Assembly (NCBI RefSeq): GCF_964656455.1
Contig: NC_135721.1
Coordinates: 80,890,754-80,954,753, forward strand
Origin: Halichoerus grypus
Taxonomy: Eukaryota > Chordata > Mammalia > Carnivora > Phocidae
Direction of reading: 5' to 3'
Length of the DNA: 64,000 nt
This document shows, one piece after another, positions 1-11,849 of the stretch. How positions within the stretch are numbered: the first letter of the stretch is position 1; each line of letters starts with the position of its first letter. Under the pieces are notes generated by a model that ran no database searches, had not been told where the DNA came from, and saw only the letters and a program-made list of their open reading frames with translations. The position numbers and the translations under genes were made by a program.

Positions 1-231
1 TGTTAGAGCAGTATCTCTGGTATCTGTGGATTCCTGTTCATTATGTAAATGTATCACTTATTTGTTTTATTTTTAAAAGATTGTAAAAGAAAAACACAAA
101 TCCCTTGCTCTACTTTTCTGACCCTAGGCCCTCTCTCCAAAGGCAATGACTTTCAACTCTTTTCCTTTTTTTTCCCGGTATTTACCTTCGTATTTCTAAA
201 TAATATGTTGACTTGTCAAATCCATTTTTTT

Positions 232-417
232 AAAAGATTTTATTTCTTTATTTGAGAGAGAGAGAGTGCATGAGCCGGGGGGGGGGGGAGGGGCAGAGGG
301 AGAGGGAGAAGTAGACTCCCCACTGAGCACCGATGCAGGACTCAATCCCAGGAACCTAAGATCATGACCTGAGCTGAAGACAGATGCTTAACCAAGTGAG
401 CCATGCAGGTACCCCTG
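232..417 (-). mobile_element. tRNA-Lys-type carnivore SINE
   Basis: Antisense SINE: T-rich end AAAAGATTTTATTTCTTTAT, GA-rich body with a G9 run, head ...GAGCCATGCAGGTACCCC. Candidate duplication AAATCCATTTTTTT / AAATACATTTTTTT (218-231, 420-433). Confidence 0.9.
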
Positions 418-701
418 TTAAATACATTTTTTTATCTTTTTGATTTACTTTTATATTAGGTGGGAATTTAGGGCCTTTGTGTATCCTCACTTTACTCATA
501 CCCATTCTCCCAATATAACATTTGAATATTTTGCAAATAGTGTTTTGACTTTATATTGTTATCCAGTGAGCCACAAGTGTACTATGACTGTATCTTCTTT
601 GTCATTCACCCTGTAGTTCTCCTAAAGTTAACATTGACTCCTCCCGCCCACTTTCTTAGTCTCCTATTTACATTTCACTAATTCTCTAACAACTTTCTAT
701 T

Positions 702-1218
702 CTTTATTTAATTTATTTAAAAAATTAAATAAAACATTGAAGTATCATTAACATACAGTGTTATATTTGTTTCAGGTGTACATATAATGAATTCCATAAT
801 TTTATGCATCACTCAGTGCTCATTGTGATAAGTGTACTCTTAACCCCTTCACCTATTTCACCCATCCCTCCACCCACCTCCTCTCTGGTAACCACCAGTT
901 TGTTTTCTGCACCCCTATGATTATTGCAGCATTACTTATACTGGCCAAGATATGGAAACAGCCCAAGTGTCCATCCATGGATGAATGGATAAAGGACACA
1001 CACACACAATGGAATATTACTCAGCCATAAAAAAGAATGAAATCTTGCCATTTGCAACAACATGGATGAAGCTAGAGGGTATAATGCCAAGTGAAATAAG
1101 TCTGTCAGAGAAAAACAAATACCATATGATTTCATTCATATGTGGAATTTAAGAAACAAAACAAATGAACAAAGGAAAAAGGAGACAAACAAAAAAACCA
1201 GACTCTTAAATTTTTAGT
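702..1218 (+). mobile_element. Twin-primed (5'-inverted) L1 fragment
   Basis: 702-918 is L1 3' UTR on the minus strand; 919-1,218 is the ORF2 C-terminus and the start of the 3' UTR on the plus strand. The two pieces are adjacent in the parent L1 (..CCAGACTCTTAAA next to ..GAAAACAAACTGG). Candidate target duplication AACTTTCTATT (691-701) and AACTTTGTATT (1,219-1,229), one mismatch. Confidence 0.75.
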
Positions 1219-2887
1219 AACTTTGTATTATGGAAAATGTCAAACACATATCAAAATGGTGAGAATAGTATTATATACACTCCAGCCCTCATTATTAAGC
1301 TTCAAATATCAACTTTTGTCAAGGAATGCAAGGTTAGTTTAATATTCAAAAGCCAATCAATGTAAGAATATGCCATATTAATAAAGGACAAACCCTCATA
1401 ATGATCTCAAAAGAGATTGAAAATTTTTTTGACAAAATGCAACACTCTTTCATGATAAAAACACTCAACAAACTAGGAATAGAAATAAACTTTCTCAACT
1501 TGATAAAGGGCATCTATGAAAATCTCATAGCTGACATCCTACTTAATGGTGAAAGACTGCATGCTTTTCCCCTAAGAGCAGATATAAGATAGGGATATCC
1601 TCTTTTGCCACTTCTCTTTGATATTGTGCTAGAGTTTCTAGCCAGACAAATAGGCAAGAGAAATAATTAAAAAGCATCAAAAGAGGAAAGGAAAGGGTAA
1701 AACTATATTTGTGTATGATATGACATGAACTATGGAATATAATTGCATATATTCCTATGGAATCCACATACAAATAGCTACTGGAACTAAAGAGTTAAGT
1801 GTTGCAGGCTATAAAATAAGCATACAGAAAAATCAATTATATTTCTATACATAAGCAATGAACAATCCAAAAATGAAATTAAGAAAACAATTCAATTTAC
1901 AACAGCATCAAAAAGAATGAAATATTTAGGTATAAATTTAACTATTAAATATAAGACTTGTATACTGGAAACTACAAAAGATTGTCAAAAGAAATTAAAG
2001 CAGACCCTAAGAAATGGAAAGACACCCTATGTTTTGGACATATTGTTAAGAAGGCAATAGTTTCCAAATTGATCTACAGACTCGACATAAACCCTACCAA
2101 AATTCCAACTTGTGTTTTTGCAGAACTGATAGTCTGATCCTAAAATTCATATAGAAATGCAAAGGACCCAGACACCTAAATGTAAGAGCTAAAACTATAA
2201 AACTCTTTGAAGAAAACATAGGAATAAATCTTTGTAATTGTTGGATTAAGTAATGAAGCTTGGATCTGACATCAAAAGCATAGGTGACAAGCAAAAGGGT
2301 AAACTGAGACTTCATCAAAATGAAAAACTTTTGTGCTGCAAATGATATCATTGAGAAAGTTTAAAAAGACAAACCATAGAATGGTAGGAAATATGTGCAA
2401 ATAATATATCTGATAAGGGACTTGTATCTAAAATTGTATATTATGTAAAGTTGTATGTAAAGAACACTTACAACTAAATAATAAAAAGACAAATAATCCA
2501 ATTTTTAAAATGGGCAAATAATTGAAACAGACATTTCTCTGAAGAAGATACACAGAACACATGAAATACACTTTTAACATCATTAGCCATTAGGGAAGTA
2601 CAAATCAAGCCCACAGTGAAATACCACTTCATATCCACTAGGATGGCTATAATAAAAAAGACAGATAATAAGTTTGGTGAGGATGTGGGCAAAATGAACC
2701 TCCTACCTTGTTGGTGAAATTGTAAAGTGGAGCAGTCACTCTAGAAAAGTTGGGCAGTTCCACAAATAGTTAAACATGTGGTTACCGTATGATGCTAAAT
2801 TCCATTCCCAAGTATATACCCAGGAGAACTGAAAACATATATCCACACAAAAACTTGTATGCAAATTTTCATAGCAGCAATTTTCTT

Positions 2888-3086
2888 TTTTTTAAAATTA
2901 ATTTTGTTTATTTATTTGACAGAGAGAGACACAGCGAGAGAGAGAACACAAGCAGGGGGAGTGGGAGAGGGAGAAGCAGGCTTCCCGCTGAGCAGGGAGC
3001 CTGATGCGGGGCTTGATCCCAGGACCCTGGGGTCATGACCTGAGCCGAAGGCAGATGCTTAACGACTGAGCCACCCAGGCGCCACA
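2888..3086 (-). mobile_element. Carnivore SINE, first of a stacked pair
   Basis: Antisense SINE ending GAGCCACCCAGGCGCC. Flanked by AGCAATTTTCTT at 2,876-2,887 and 3,087-3,098. It sits inside an old L1. Confidence 0.93.
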
Positions 3087-3098
3087 AGCAATTTTCTT

Positions 3099-3294
3099 TT
3101 TAAAAGATTTTATTTATTTTATTTAAAGAGAAGAGGGGAGAGACTGAGGCAGAGGGAGAGAGAGAGACTCTCAAGCAGACTCCCCACTGAGCACGGAGCT
3201 GGATGTGGGGCTCCATCTCATGATCCCAAGATTATGACCTGAACTGAAATCAAGAGTTGGAGGCTTAACTGACTGAGCCACCCAGGCGCCCTGC
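3099..3294 (-). mobile_element. Carnivore SINE, second of a stacked pair
   Basis: Antisense SINE in the same orientation as its neighbour, flanked by AGCAATTTTCTT at 3,087-3,098 and 3,295-3,306. More diverged body, with TCTCAAGCAGACTCCCC. Confidence 0.93.
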
Positions 3295-3740
3295 AGCAAT
3301 TTTCTTAATAGCTGAAAGTTGGAAACACCAAAATGTCCACCAGCTGATGAATATATAAAACATGGCATTCATACAAATGATTACTATTCAGCAGTAAAAG
3401 AGAATGAGTACTGCTGCATGCTACGATGCAAATGACCTTGAAAAATTATGCCAGTGAAGGAAGTCAGTCACAGAAGACCACACATATGATTCTATTTATA
3501 TGAAAAGTGTAGAATAGGCAGCTCTAAAGACAGAGGATTAGTGGCTACCCAGGGTTGAGGTGGGCTAATGGAGTGACTGCCAACGGGTAGGGAGTTTCTT
3601 TTTTGAGGGTAATAATTTCTAAACTCAGATTGTGGGGATGGTCTCACAACTCTGTGACTGTACTAAAACCATTGAATTGTACATGTTCAACAAAGGAACT
3701 TTATGGTATGTAAATTATATGCCAACAAATATGTAAAAAA

Positions 3741-4734
3741 CAAAATAATGTATAAATGATGTCAGAAGAAAAGATATATGCTTATGGTATAGATGGCAAA
3801 GAATACATAGAATGAAAATGTTTGAGTAGATAAGAAAACAACTCTCAACTCCCTGTCAACCCTCTTTCACTCACACTCTCAACCACCCTGTCCGTCTCAT
3901 ATTAATTTGGATCAAATATGATTTCAACTATAAATATTTCCGCATGTTTTAAAAATAACTTTTTAAGCATAGACACATTATCATAACCAAACAAACATAT
4001 TTCCTTTGTCTAAAATATTTTGTCAGTATTCACATTTCCACTTCCAACATCTTTTAATAAAATTTTACACTTCAGCTTCATCAAATAACACACTAGTGCC
4101 ATTTTTTTTTTCTTCCTGGAGAATCCCCCTTTGGAGCCTTAGCTCCTGGTTCTTCCTCTTGGAGCTCCAGGCAAGCTCACAGCAGGCACCCTGGGACCAC
4201 TCCTCAGCACTCTCCTGTGCTCGGTCTCCTTTCCTGGATGCCTCTCTTTTACTTCTGGTCTCTCTCAGCCTTCTGGAGCATAGTCTCTCAACATGAAAGG
4301 CTGCATGTGAAGTCATGTTTTCCCCAATTCTTAAGGATCTGAAAAAGTCTGTGTTCTCCCACTTAATTGAAAGTTGGTTGTTTGTAGAATTTCAGGTTGC
4401 AAATCATTTTGACTCAGAATTTTGAAGGAATTTCTCCAAGGTCTGGTGTGCTGTGTTGCTGTTTGAGAGGTTTGATGCAATTTTCCTTCTCTTCCTGTGT
4501 ATGTAACTTGCTTTTTTCTCTTTGGAAACTTTTTTCTTTTGTCAATTTTGTTTTAACATTTAGCAATTATTACATTAAATAATATAAATTTCTCTCCATG
4601 CATACCATTTAACTGCATCCAAAAAGAGATGATCTCTCTCTCTCTCTCTTTTTTTTTTATTTCTTGGTTTGAGCTGCATGGGTCCACTTACAAGTGGATT
4701 TTTTTTTTATGCAGTACAGTCCTGTAAATGTATC
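3741..4734. other. No gene seen; low-complexity and possible old repeat
   Basis: AT-rich, with (CT)n/T-run at about 4,632-4,660. The block 4,300-4,560 (AATTTCAGGTTGCAAATCAT...) and the later 5,300-5,480 look like old repeat sequence, but no family could be named. No splice-flanked exon was found. Confidence 0.5.
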
Positions 4735-4860
4735 TTCTCTTTCTTATTTTTTAAAATTGTAGTTGACATACAGTGTTATATTAGTTTCAGGTATACAACA
4801 TAGTGATTCAGCATTTCTATACATTATGCAATGCTCACCACAAGTGTAGTCACCATCTGG
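4735..4860 (-). mobile_element. L1 3' UTR fragment
   Basis: The plus strand reads TTGACATACAGTGTTATATT and GTTTCAGGTATACAACATAG, the antisense of a carnivore L1 3' end, with a T-rich edge on the left. No ORF is included. Confidence 0.7.
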
Positions 4861-5011
4861 CATTGGAAACTTTTTTTTTTTAATGTATGGTATATTAATT
4901 TATTCAATATTTATGACCACTATAAACTTCTGGAATGAGGTGGATATTAACTCAAACATGAAGCAAACATTTACTAATACCTACCGTGTGCTAGGCTTTG
5001 GACTACCTGTA

Positions 5012-5198
5012 CAAAAAAAAAAAAAGATTTATTTATTTGGGGGGGAGCGGCAGAGGGAGAGTGAGAGAGAAACTTTAGCAGACTTTCGTGCTGAGCGCAG
5101 AGCTTGATGTGGGGCTTGATCCCATGACCCTGAGATCACAATCTGAGCCAAAACCCAAGAGTCAGGACGTTCAACTGACTGCACCGCCCAGGCACCCC
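5012..5198 (-). mobile_element. Carnivore SINE (older)
   Basis: A13 run with AAAAGATTTATTTATTTGG, GA-rich body and head CACCGCCCAGGCACCCC. Diverged; no clear target duplication was found. Confidence 0.85.
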
Positions 5199-6859
5199 TG
5201 TCACTGGAAACTTTTTAGGAGCGCTTTCTTGGTCTAGAAAGTTGTAACACTATGTCTTTATTACACTGGGTCTCTGATAAGTCTTTTATTTTAGACTCCT
5301 GGCTTTTAGTTTTATAAACTTTTCTTGTAGTATTTCTTTGAAAATTTCTTCCCGTTTTCTTATTTATAGAGACCAGAGACTCCTATTAAATCCTGAGCTT
5401 AGAATCTCTTTTTCTAATAGTTGCTTTTTTGTTCACTTCCTTATAATTTTTTGAACTTTAGTTTCAAGAGTTCATTCTACATTTTTAATTGCTCATTTTC
5501 ATTAAACAAGAGCTGATCACGTTCCATGAAACCTGGATTCTAATCCTAGCTTGGGGCAGATTGTAAAGTTTTAAAAAACAAGAGGTGATTATTAGGGGCA
5601 TGTGCAGGTAAATGTTACATTCACTTGCTGATTATTAAAATCACTTACTCATTCAGCACATTTATTTAGTGCTATGTGCCATGCACTGAAGGACAAAAGG
5701 GACAAAAAGTAAAGTGAATTGGTAAACCTTGTTGCAGACTATGGAAGTAGGAAGGTAACACTGAAAAGGGGAATTAACATTGGAGTGCCCACTGTGCTGG
5801 GGTGATGATGTCTACCTCTTGCAGATAAAGACATGGGGGCTCAAACAGTCAAGAGCACAGCCTGAATCAGTGAAGCAGACATTCTGTCCAGGTCTGAGTG
5901 TAGAGTTTCTCCTCTCACCACGGCATTGTGTTCCAGACACCTGACAGTCACTCTCAAAGCTCATGTAGAAGTTTACTGAGGATGCAGGGACATAGTCTGG
6001 AACCCACTGTACCCGTCTCAGGTGTTAGAAGCAGAATTGAAGCCCCCCGGTATTCTCACCCTGTATTTGTTACGTCTGCATGTCAGCTTAGCCTCGTTTG
6101 TGCTTTCTAGGTGGGCTTTCTCTGCCCCTTCTGGGCATTCCAGAGTTCCTGTCTTTACATACCACAATTCCAGTTACACAGAGATGCGAACCTGACTCTG
6201 TGGTCCCGAATCCATGTTCTTGAATCTAATCTATTTGGCTTGGGTTAGGGCTCTGTGCCTGGTTCAGTTGATTCTGTTTGCCCCTTGGTATGGTGGTGGG
6301 GCAAAAGTTCCCAGAAAAAGGGGTAGAGAGGATTGTCGTCATCTTCAATTCTAGGCAGATGTCTGGAGAGGTAGCAACTATGTGGGCTCTGAGTGAGCCC
6401 ACCCTGAAGGGAAGCTGGGGTCATCACCTACATTATTGAAACTGAAATCGTATTTCTTCACCATATTCAATATTCTATTCACATGCACCTTTCTACTTTT
6501 TTTAATTTTTATTTATTTATATTTTTTTCTACTTTTTTCTAAAGTAACAGTTTGAAGGCCACAACTTGATTTTCCCCCCATGTAGTCACATTATGAATGT
6601 AGGGGGAAAAGATTTTTCTTCTGTATGTAACTCATATGTAAATAACCAAATGTTTTTTAACACTCACAGGTAAAAATGAGCTCAAAATCACCTGTAAAAT
6701 TGTATCAGGTTGTTTTCCTTAGTGTGCATTTAGTTTGAAACAATAGCTGATTTTCAGACACCAAATCAAAATAGAATAGTCTTAGACCAAGTTGCGACCA
6801 CTACATTCCAACTTAATCATACAGTACGAGTACTTTTTTGTGTGTGTCATGCTATTCAC
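5199..6859. other. Intergenic, no gene recognised
   Basis: Mostly unique sequence downstream of GCC2. A MIR/L2-like stretch may lie at about 5,640-5,900 (GTGCTATGTGCCATGCACTG). No conserved coding exon was recognised; a LIMS1 exon, expected further downstream in other mammals, was not found. Confidence 0.5.
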
Positions 6860-6877
6860 CAAAAACCAAATTGTATC

Positions 6878-6883
6878 TTTATT
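6878..6883 (-). promoter_or_regulatory. Candidate GCC2 poly(A) signal AATAAA
   Basis: Plus TTTATT reads AATAAAG on the gene strand, about 2.3 kb after the stop. It is the only canonical hexamer seen between the stop and this point outside the SINE. No strong GU-rich downstream element is obvious. Confidence 0.35.
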
Positions 6884-6941
6884 GGAAATTGCACTCAATA
6901 CTATATATTTCCAGTGACATCACCAGCTAATGTGGGGTTTA

Positions 6942-7146
6942 TTTATTTTTAAAAGATTTTATTTATTTATTTGACAGAGAGAGAGAGACAGTGAGAGGGG
7001 GAACACAAACAGGGGGACTGGGAGAGGGGGAAACAGGCTTCCCGCTGAGCAGGGAGCCCGATGGCAGGGCTCGATCCCATGACCCTGAGATCATGACCTG
7101 AGCCGAAGGCAGATGCTTAACGACTGAGCCTGGACCCAGGCGCCCC
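6942..7146 (-). mobile_element. Carnivore SINE in the inferred GCC2 3' UTR
   Basis: Flanked by TAATGTGGGGTTTA / TAATGCGGGGTTTA (6,928-6,941, 7,147-7,160). Same sense as GCC2. A short insertion (GAGCCTGGACCCAGG) disrupts the usual GAGCCACCCAGG. Confidence 0.93.
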
Positions 7147-9193
7147 TAATGCGGGGTTTAAAAAGAACACAAAACACTGCTTGCCTTTAGCAAGGCTTTG
7201 CTTTGCTAGTAAGCAGTTCAGTTACACTCCTCCTGAAGTTTGTTTAAAGGAATATAATTCTTGATCATATACTGTTTGGAACATAAGCAAAACTCACTGT
7301 ATACAAGAGATGTTTTACATAACAGAGGAGGCTGGAACTTGCGAGGTGCCCAAAGAAAGGCTAAGTGTGGCTCCCAGTTCCAGCTGGAAGGTAGATGTCA
7401 GGTATGGAAGGCACCATGATCTACACATCACATACCAAAAGGTTAATCTATGTTCTCTCAAGTACCTGATACTCTAGGTCCCAACTGTCTAAAGACAGTA
7501 GTAAGGGAATGTGCAATGCCAATTCATAGACTAACTCAAAAACTCCAAACAGACAATGTCTAACAGAAAAAGAGTAGGCATAAAAATATGATATGCAGTT
7601 AAACATATTTAATAGAAATATTAAAATAATCATTACATTTCCTCTTGCTGAAACCATGAAAGAATATCACTTTGTAATCAAAGTAATTTTATCATGCAAA
7701 AAGGTATTTTTGTTATTACATTCATAAGTAGAGACTATATTTCAAAACAAGTTTACACAGACTTCAAAAAGGCCTAGACTTACAGTGAAATTTACTTAAA
7801 TACTATTACAGTTAAATTGTATGCTGCTGGCATATGCATATTCACAGTTTATAAAGTAAAAAAAACCACTAAACTTTTAAAGTCAGCTCTGAAATGGATG
7901 CATGTTCATTAATACATTCACTAGTTAGGTCTGTTCTTCTAAAAGAGGAGGAAAGACAGATATAGGAGATATTTTGTAAAGAACAAACTCAACATGTCAG
8001 CAGCAAATTTCAGTTAAATTAAATCGGAAACGAATGTTCTGAGTAACCAAAGTACAAAGTCAGTTCACCAGCTGAGAATGAAAATCAGAGTATAAATTGG
8101 AAGGCTTAAGGGAACTTTACAGAGCATATTGTGTGGTGATTTTTAAACAAATATTAAAAATAGAATTCTCAAATTTATGATTTAAGAACACAATTTTGAT
8201 CTTGTCAATAAAATATATTCAGAGGCATCAAAGGCGGGTAACACCACAAGACCTGTGAAAATGTGACACTGCCCTCGAAGGCGTCTTCCTGAAGCTCCTT
8301 GTGATGGAGGGTGTAAGCAACGGCATGTCTGCTGAACATGGGAAGCACCACTCTCCTATTAGATACAATGCTGAAGGACACAGTCAATGTTCTGGTAAGT
8401 TTTTACTGGGGGAGATGGAAAGAATTCTCAAAACAGATTCATGGCTTAAAAGTAGATGAACCCTCTCAAGAGCCTGGAGAGACAGCACGGAATCACCCCA
8501 AGGTAATGAGCTGGTCCCCTATGTTCATGCTCTGTGTCACACCAGCCAACACTAGGGCTTCTGACAACATAATGAGTTTTGAGATAATATATTTTAAAGA
8601 AAAAAAGAACAGTTCATTTAAAAGTTACTAAATAAAATGTTAAGTCTCATAATTAACTGCACATATTTGCTTTATAATCCCTTAATAAACATGTCAACTT
8701 TATGAATAAAGCATTTCCTTCATATTCTAATTACATTTGCTTTAACAATTTATAATAATAATCTATCTGCAAGTTTGCTCTTGCAATAAATAGTCTTGTA
8801 ACATTATTTTCAAAACCTAAATTCCAGTTGGGACTGTACCAAAATTTAACTTTGAAATTCACAGTACTGCCCAGAAACAGGTGGGTCCTGAGGTTCCACA
8901 GAAGGAGGGAGTGACTTCATTCTTGGTGTTTTCATCTGGCAGCACGCTTGGGAGGTCAGAGAGTCAAAGGACTGTGGGCTGGTATCAACACTTCAGGCTG
9001 CTGTACTTTTACTTCATACTTTTACTTCAAGCGGAGACTTTTTAAATACATCTGACATACGTATGTACAAATATATGTAGATGTGAATATACACACACAC
9101 ACACTTTTGGACAAAAGAATGACAGCAATATATGTGAAACTTTTTTTGCCAAATGGATTCTATTTGGTTAATAAATAATGTTTTCCTGTTAAT

Positions 9194-9264
9194 CTATCGA
9201 AGTCCAGACCAACTATGTAGATAGGATGCCCATCCAGAGGAACGGGAAGTATTTTCTTCCTCAC
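9194..9264 (-). CDS. GCC2: GCC2 exon N, last coding exon and stop
   Basis: The coding part is 71 nt: GT completes the Gly codon, then EEENTSRSSGWASYLHSWSG, LR and a TAG stop (plus CTA at 9,194-9,196). The acceptor is CCCAAAG|GT at 9,265-9,266. It is too short to be called as an ORF and was found by searching for the conserved C-terminal GCC2 tail after exon M's phase +1 donor. The tail follows the GRIP core. Confidence 0.96.
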
Positions 9265-9544
9265 CTTTGGGGAGTTAAAAAAGAAAAAAAGTGCATTAAT
9301 CTTCTCATAACATACTTTGATGTTACAAATCTATTCTTGAATTTTCAGTATTTGTCTTTCTCCATTAGACAATTCCAAAATAAAGACCCCAGCACAACTA
9401 AGTATTATTAACAATAAGGGGAATTTGTACATTCTTTTTATAACAGAAGACTTTATGTAACTTAGAATCAAAACCCAACAGTTGTGTGGTGAACCTCAAA
9501 ACTAAACCAAGACAAACAAAAAACAACTGTTTTTAATCATTCCA

Positions 9545-10095
9545 AAATCAGGTATATGAGGTATAATTTACTTGTGGTACAATTCATCCTCTTTAGGTGT
9601 AGCACCACCATCCCCACCTTTTTGCCTTTTCTAGAAAGTCATATGAATTGGAGCACATCATGTATCTTTTGAATGTGGTTCCTTCCACTTAGCAGGATGC
9701 ATCTGAGAATTGTCCATGATCCTGTGGGTATTGGTAGTTCATTCCTTTTTACTGCTGAGTAGGATTCCACTGTGTGGCTGTACCAGTTTGTTTTATTCAT
9801 TTACCAGTGAAAGATATCTGCGTTGTTTCTAGTTTTTTTCCAGTTTAAAATAAATCTGCTCTAAACATTTATGTACGGGTTTTTAATGTTAAAAAATTTA
9901 CTGAGAAATAATCTACATGAGATTCACCCTTTTAAAGTGTATAATTCAGTGGTTAGGTTTGTGCAATTTTTTTGTGTGAGTATAGTCTTTCATTTCTCTT
10001 GGATAGATACCTCAGAGTGGGACTGTTGTTGTATAATGAGTGTATTTAACTTTATAAAATAATGCCAAACTTTTCTAAGGCGGTTGTATCATTTT
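9545..10095 (-). mobile_element. Old L1 3'-end fragment in GCC2 intron M-N
   Basis: Antisense L1M-type 3' UTR and ORF2 tail: CACTTAGCAGGATGCATCTG, CTGAGTAGGATTCCACTGTG and TCTTGGATAGATACCTCAGA all match L1 C-terminal ORF2 antisense. Highly diverged. Confidence 0.65.
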
Positions 10096-10514
10096 GTATT
10101 GAGTGTTCCAGTTTCTCTTTTTATCTTTTTTATGATCAACACAAACAAATCCTGTCTTAAAATTCAGAAAAATTCTGGGCTTCCAAGAAAATTTCTGACA
10201 AGGCCTCCTTTACTGTTTTCTTCTTACTATGATTTGTACATTAATATATATGATTTGAAAGTTTTACAACCTTAAAAAAAGGTGAACATCTCTTCTCATT
10301 ACATGTCCTTTCCCTCCTCCCCTTCCCTCCCGAGATATGACCACTATTAAATTCAGTATGCTCCCTTCCAGACACCCTTCTGTGTTGTCAAACACATGTA
10401 TGTATCACAAATGATCTCAGGCAAAGAAGCATTTCCAAAATTTTACACAGAGGACTTCCTATAGTTTATAAGCCGTTTTCATTTCTTTTTCTGTTCATTG
10501 GTTTTATCCATGTA

Positions 10515-11215
10515 TTAGTTATGAACTGCTGTGTAACAAATCACTGCAAACTTATTAGCTTAAACAGTACACATTATCTCAGTTTCCATGGGTCAGGAGA
10601 CCAGGTAGGGAGGGCTTAGCCAGATCCTCAGGGTCTTTCACAAGGCTGCAATCAAGGTGTTGGCCAGGAATGGGTCTCATCTGAAGGACTGACTAGAGAA
10701 GGATCTGCTTCCAAATGCATGTGGTAAATGGCAGAATTCAGTGCCTCAAAGGCTGCTGGAGCCACAGCCTCAGTTCCTTGCCACAGGGGCTTTTTTTTTA
10801 AATTAAGATTTTATTTATTTATTTGAGAAAGAGAAAGAGCACACCAGTGAGGGGGAGTGGCATTGGGAGAGGGAGAAGCAGACTCCCCACTGAGCAGGGA
10901 ACCTGATGCAAGGCTTGATCCCAGGACCCCAAGATCATGACCTGAGCCGAAGGCAGATGCTTAACCTACTGAGCCACCCAGGCGTCCCCAAATGGCCTCT
11001 TTAATAATGTCAGCTTGCAAGTGGAGAAGGTGGAGAGTCTGCTAATGAGACAGAAGTCACAAGCTAACCTAATCATGGAAGTGACACCCTGTCACCTTTG
11101 CTGTATTCTACTGGTTAGAAACAAGTCACTAGGCCAGTCTAATGGCCATTCAAGGGGAGAGAGTTACATAAAGACATGAATGCCTAGAGGGCACCATGGT
11201 GGCAGATTTTTTAAA
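10515..11215. repeat. Ancient interspersed repeat, family unassigned
   Basis: The run starting GAACTGCTGTGTAACAAATC, continuing ...TTTCCATGGGTCAGGAGAC... and ending near GGTTAGAAACAAGTCACTAG resembles a well-known ancient mammalian repeat, but I cannot name the family with confidence. A SINE at 10,791-10,989 interrupts it. Confidence 0.55.
10791..10989 (-). mobile_element. Carnivore SINE
   Basis: T9 edge, AAGATTTTATTTATTTATTT, GA-rich body and ...GAGCCACCCAGGCGTCCCC. It interrupts an ancient repeat in intron M-N. Confidence 0.92.
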
Positions 11216-11254
11216 AGTCAGTCTTCCCACAGTCTACATGGAGAAGAGCTTCTA

Positions 11255-11296
11255 TCAGCACCACGCTCTAACCAACTGAGCTAACCGGCCAGCTGC
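11255..11296 (-). repeat. Retroposed 5' half of tRNA-Ile (tailless retropseudogene)
   Basis: On the minus strand GCAGCT is followed by bases 1-35 of a tRNA-Ile, from GGCCGGTTAGCTCAGTTGG to ...GTGGTGCTGA, stopping in the anticodon loop. The A-box is intact and the B-box absent. It is flanked by a perfect 18-bp direct repeat CATGGAGAAGAGCTTCTA (11,237-11,254 and 11,297-11,314) with no poly(A). Not a functional tRNA gene. Confidence 0.88.
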
Positions 11297-11784
11297 CATG
11301 GAGAAGAGCTTCTAGAAAGCTGGAGGAAGTGATACTGTTAAGGGATGGAAAACTGGGTACTGACTCTGCTTTCTCCCATCAGAGGGGGCGGTGGCCTTGC
11401 TCCCAAGAATGATGAAAGCCAGGGGCCTCCATTTCCTAAATGAAATGCAGAGACCTCTGTATGTTCATCTGGAATGAATGGTGCACTCTGAGTATAAGTC
11501 TTGTGACACAAGAAAAATTCAACCGTGTCTCTGATCTGGCAGGACTCTTCCCTGTACAGACAGTGTTCCTGGCAGCTGTTCATGTCCTTAGGTAAGTAAG
11601 GACCACAGAAAGGCTGAGATAGGGTGCATTTGCTCCTGCCCTGAGTAACTATTCTTTTCTGATAAGGTTCTACGTCCTCTGCAAACCAAATCAGACACTT
11701 ACAGTGAGTATGAGTGTGTTCTCTTCCTGTCAGTCTGGAGATGACCAAAAAAGCTTGATAGTCTTGGCCTTTTTTCCTCTCTTT

Positions 11785-11845
11785 TTTTTTTTTTTCCTTA
11801 ACTGAGGTAAAATTGGCATATAACCTTATATTAGCTTCAGGTCTT
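11785..11845 (-). mobile_element. L1 3' tip fragment
   Basis: A T-run is followed by AACTGAGGTAAAATTGGCAT and TATTAGCTTCAGGT, an antisense L1 3' end about 60 bp long. Confidence 0.55.
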
Positions 11846-11849
11846 TTCC

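Larger units (their letters stand above)
1300..3740 (+). mobile_element. Old L1 ORF2/3' UTR, sense +
   Basis: Decayed ORF2 from the palm region (MIKTLNKLGIEINFLNLIK at 1,458 on) through the C-terminal domain to a 3' UTR near 3,740. It is interrupted by two stacked SINEs at 2,888-3,294. There are many stops; only short ORFs remain. Confidence 0.8.
6860..9193 (-). other. GCC2: GCC2 3' UTR (inferred extent)
   Basis: About 2.3 kb downstream of the stop is mostly unique, AT-rich sequence without other genes. The only clear repeat is the SINE at 6,942-7,146. The unique character and the first canonical AATAAA on the minus strand at 6,878-6,883 suggest that the 3' UTR runs to about 6.86 kb. Weaker signals (ATTAAA at 7,609-7,614; TATAAA-type near 8,670 and 8,750) could give shorter forms. 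The extent is inference. Confidence 0.45.

Noticed and set aside
8205..8631. Short ORFs on both strands in the inferred GCC2 3' UTR
   Set aside because: No similarity, and they lie downstream of the GCC2 stop in a region best explained as UTR.
11338..11748. 136-codon ORF on the minus strand in GCC2 intron M-N, next to the tRNA-half insertion
   Set aside because: No recognisable domain, proline-run and low-complexity ends, no flanking splice or promoter evidence; plausible by chance.
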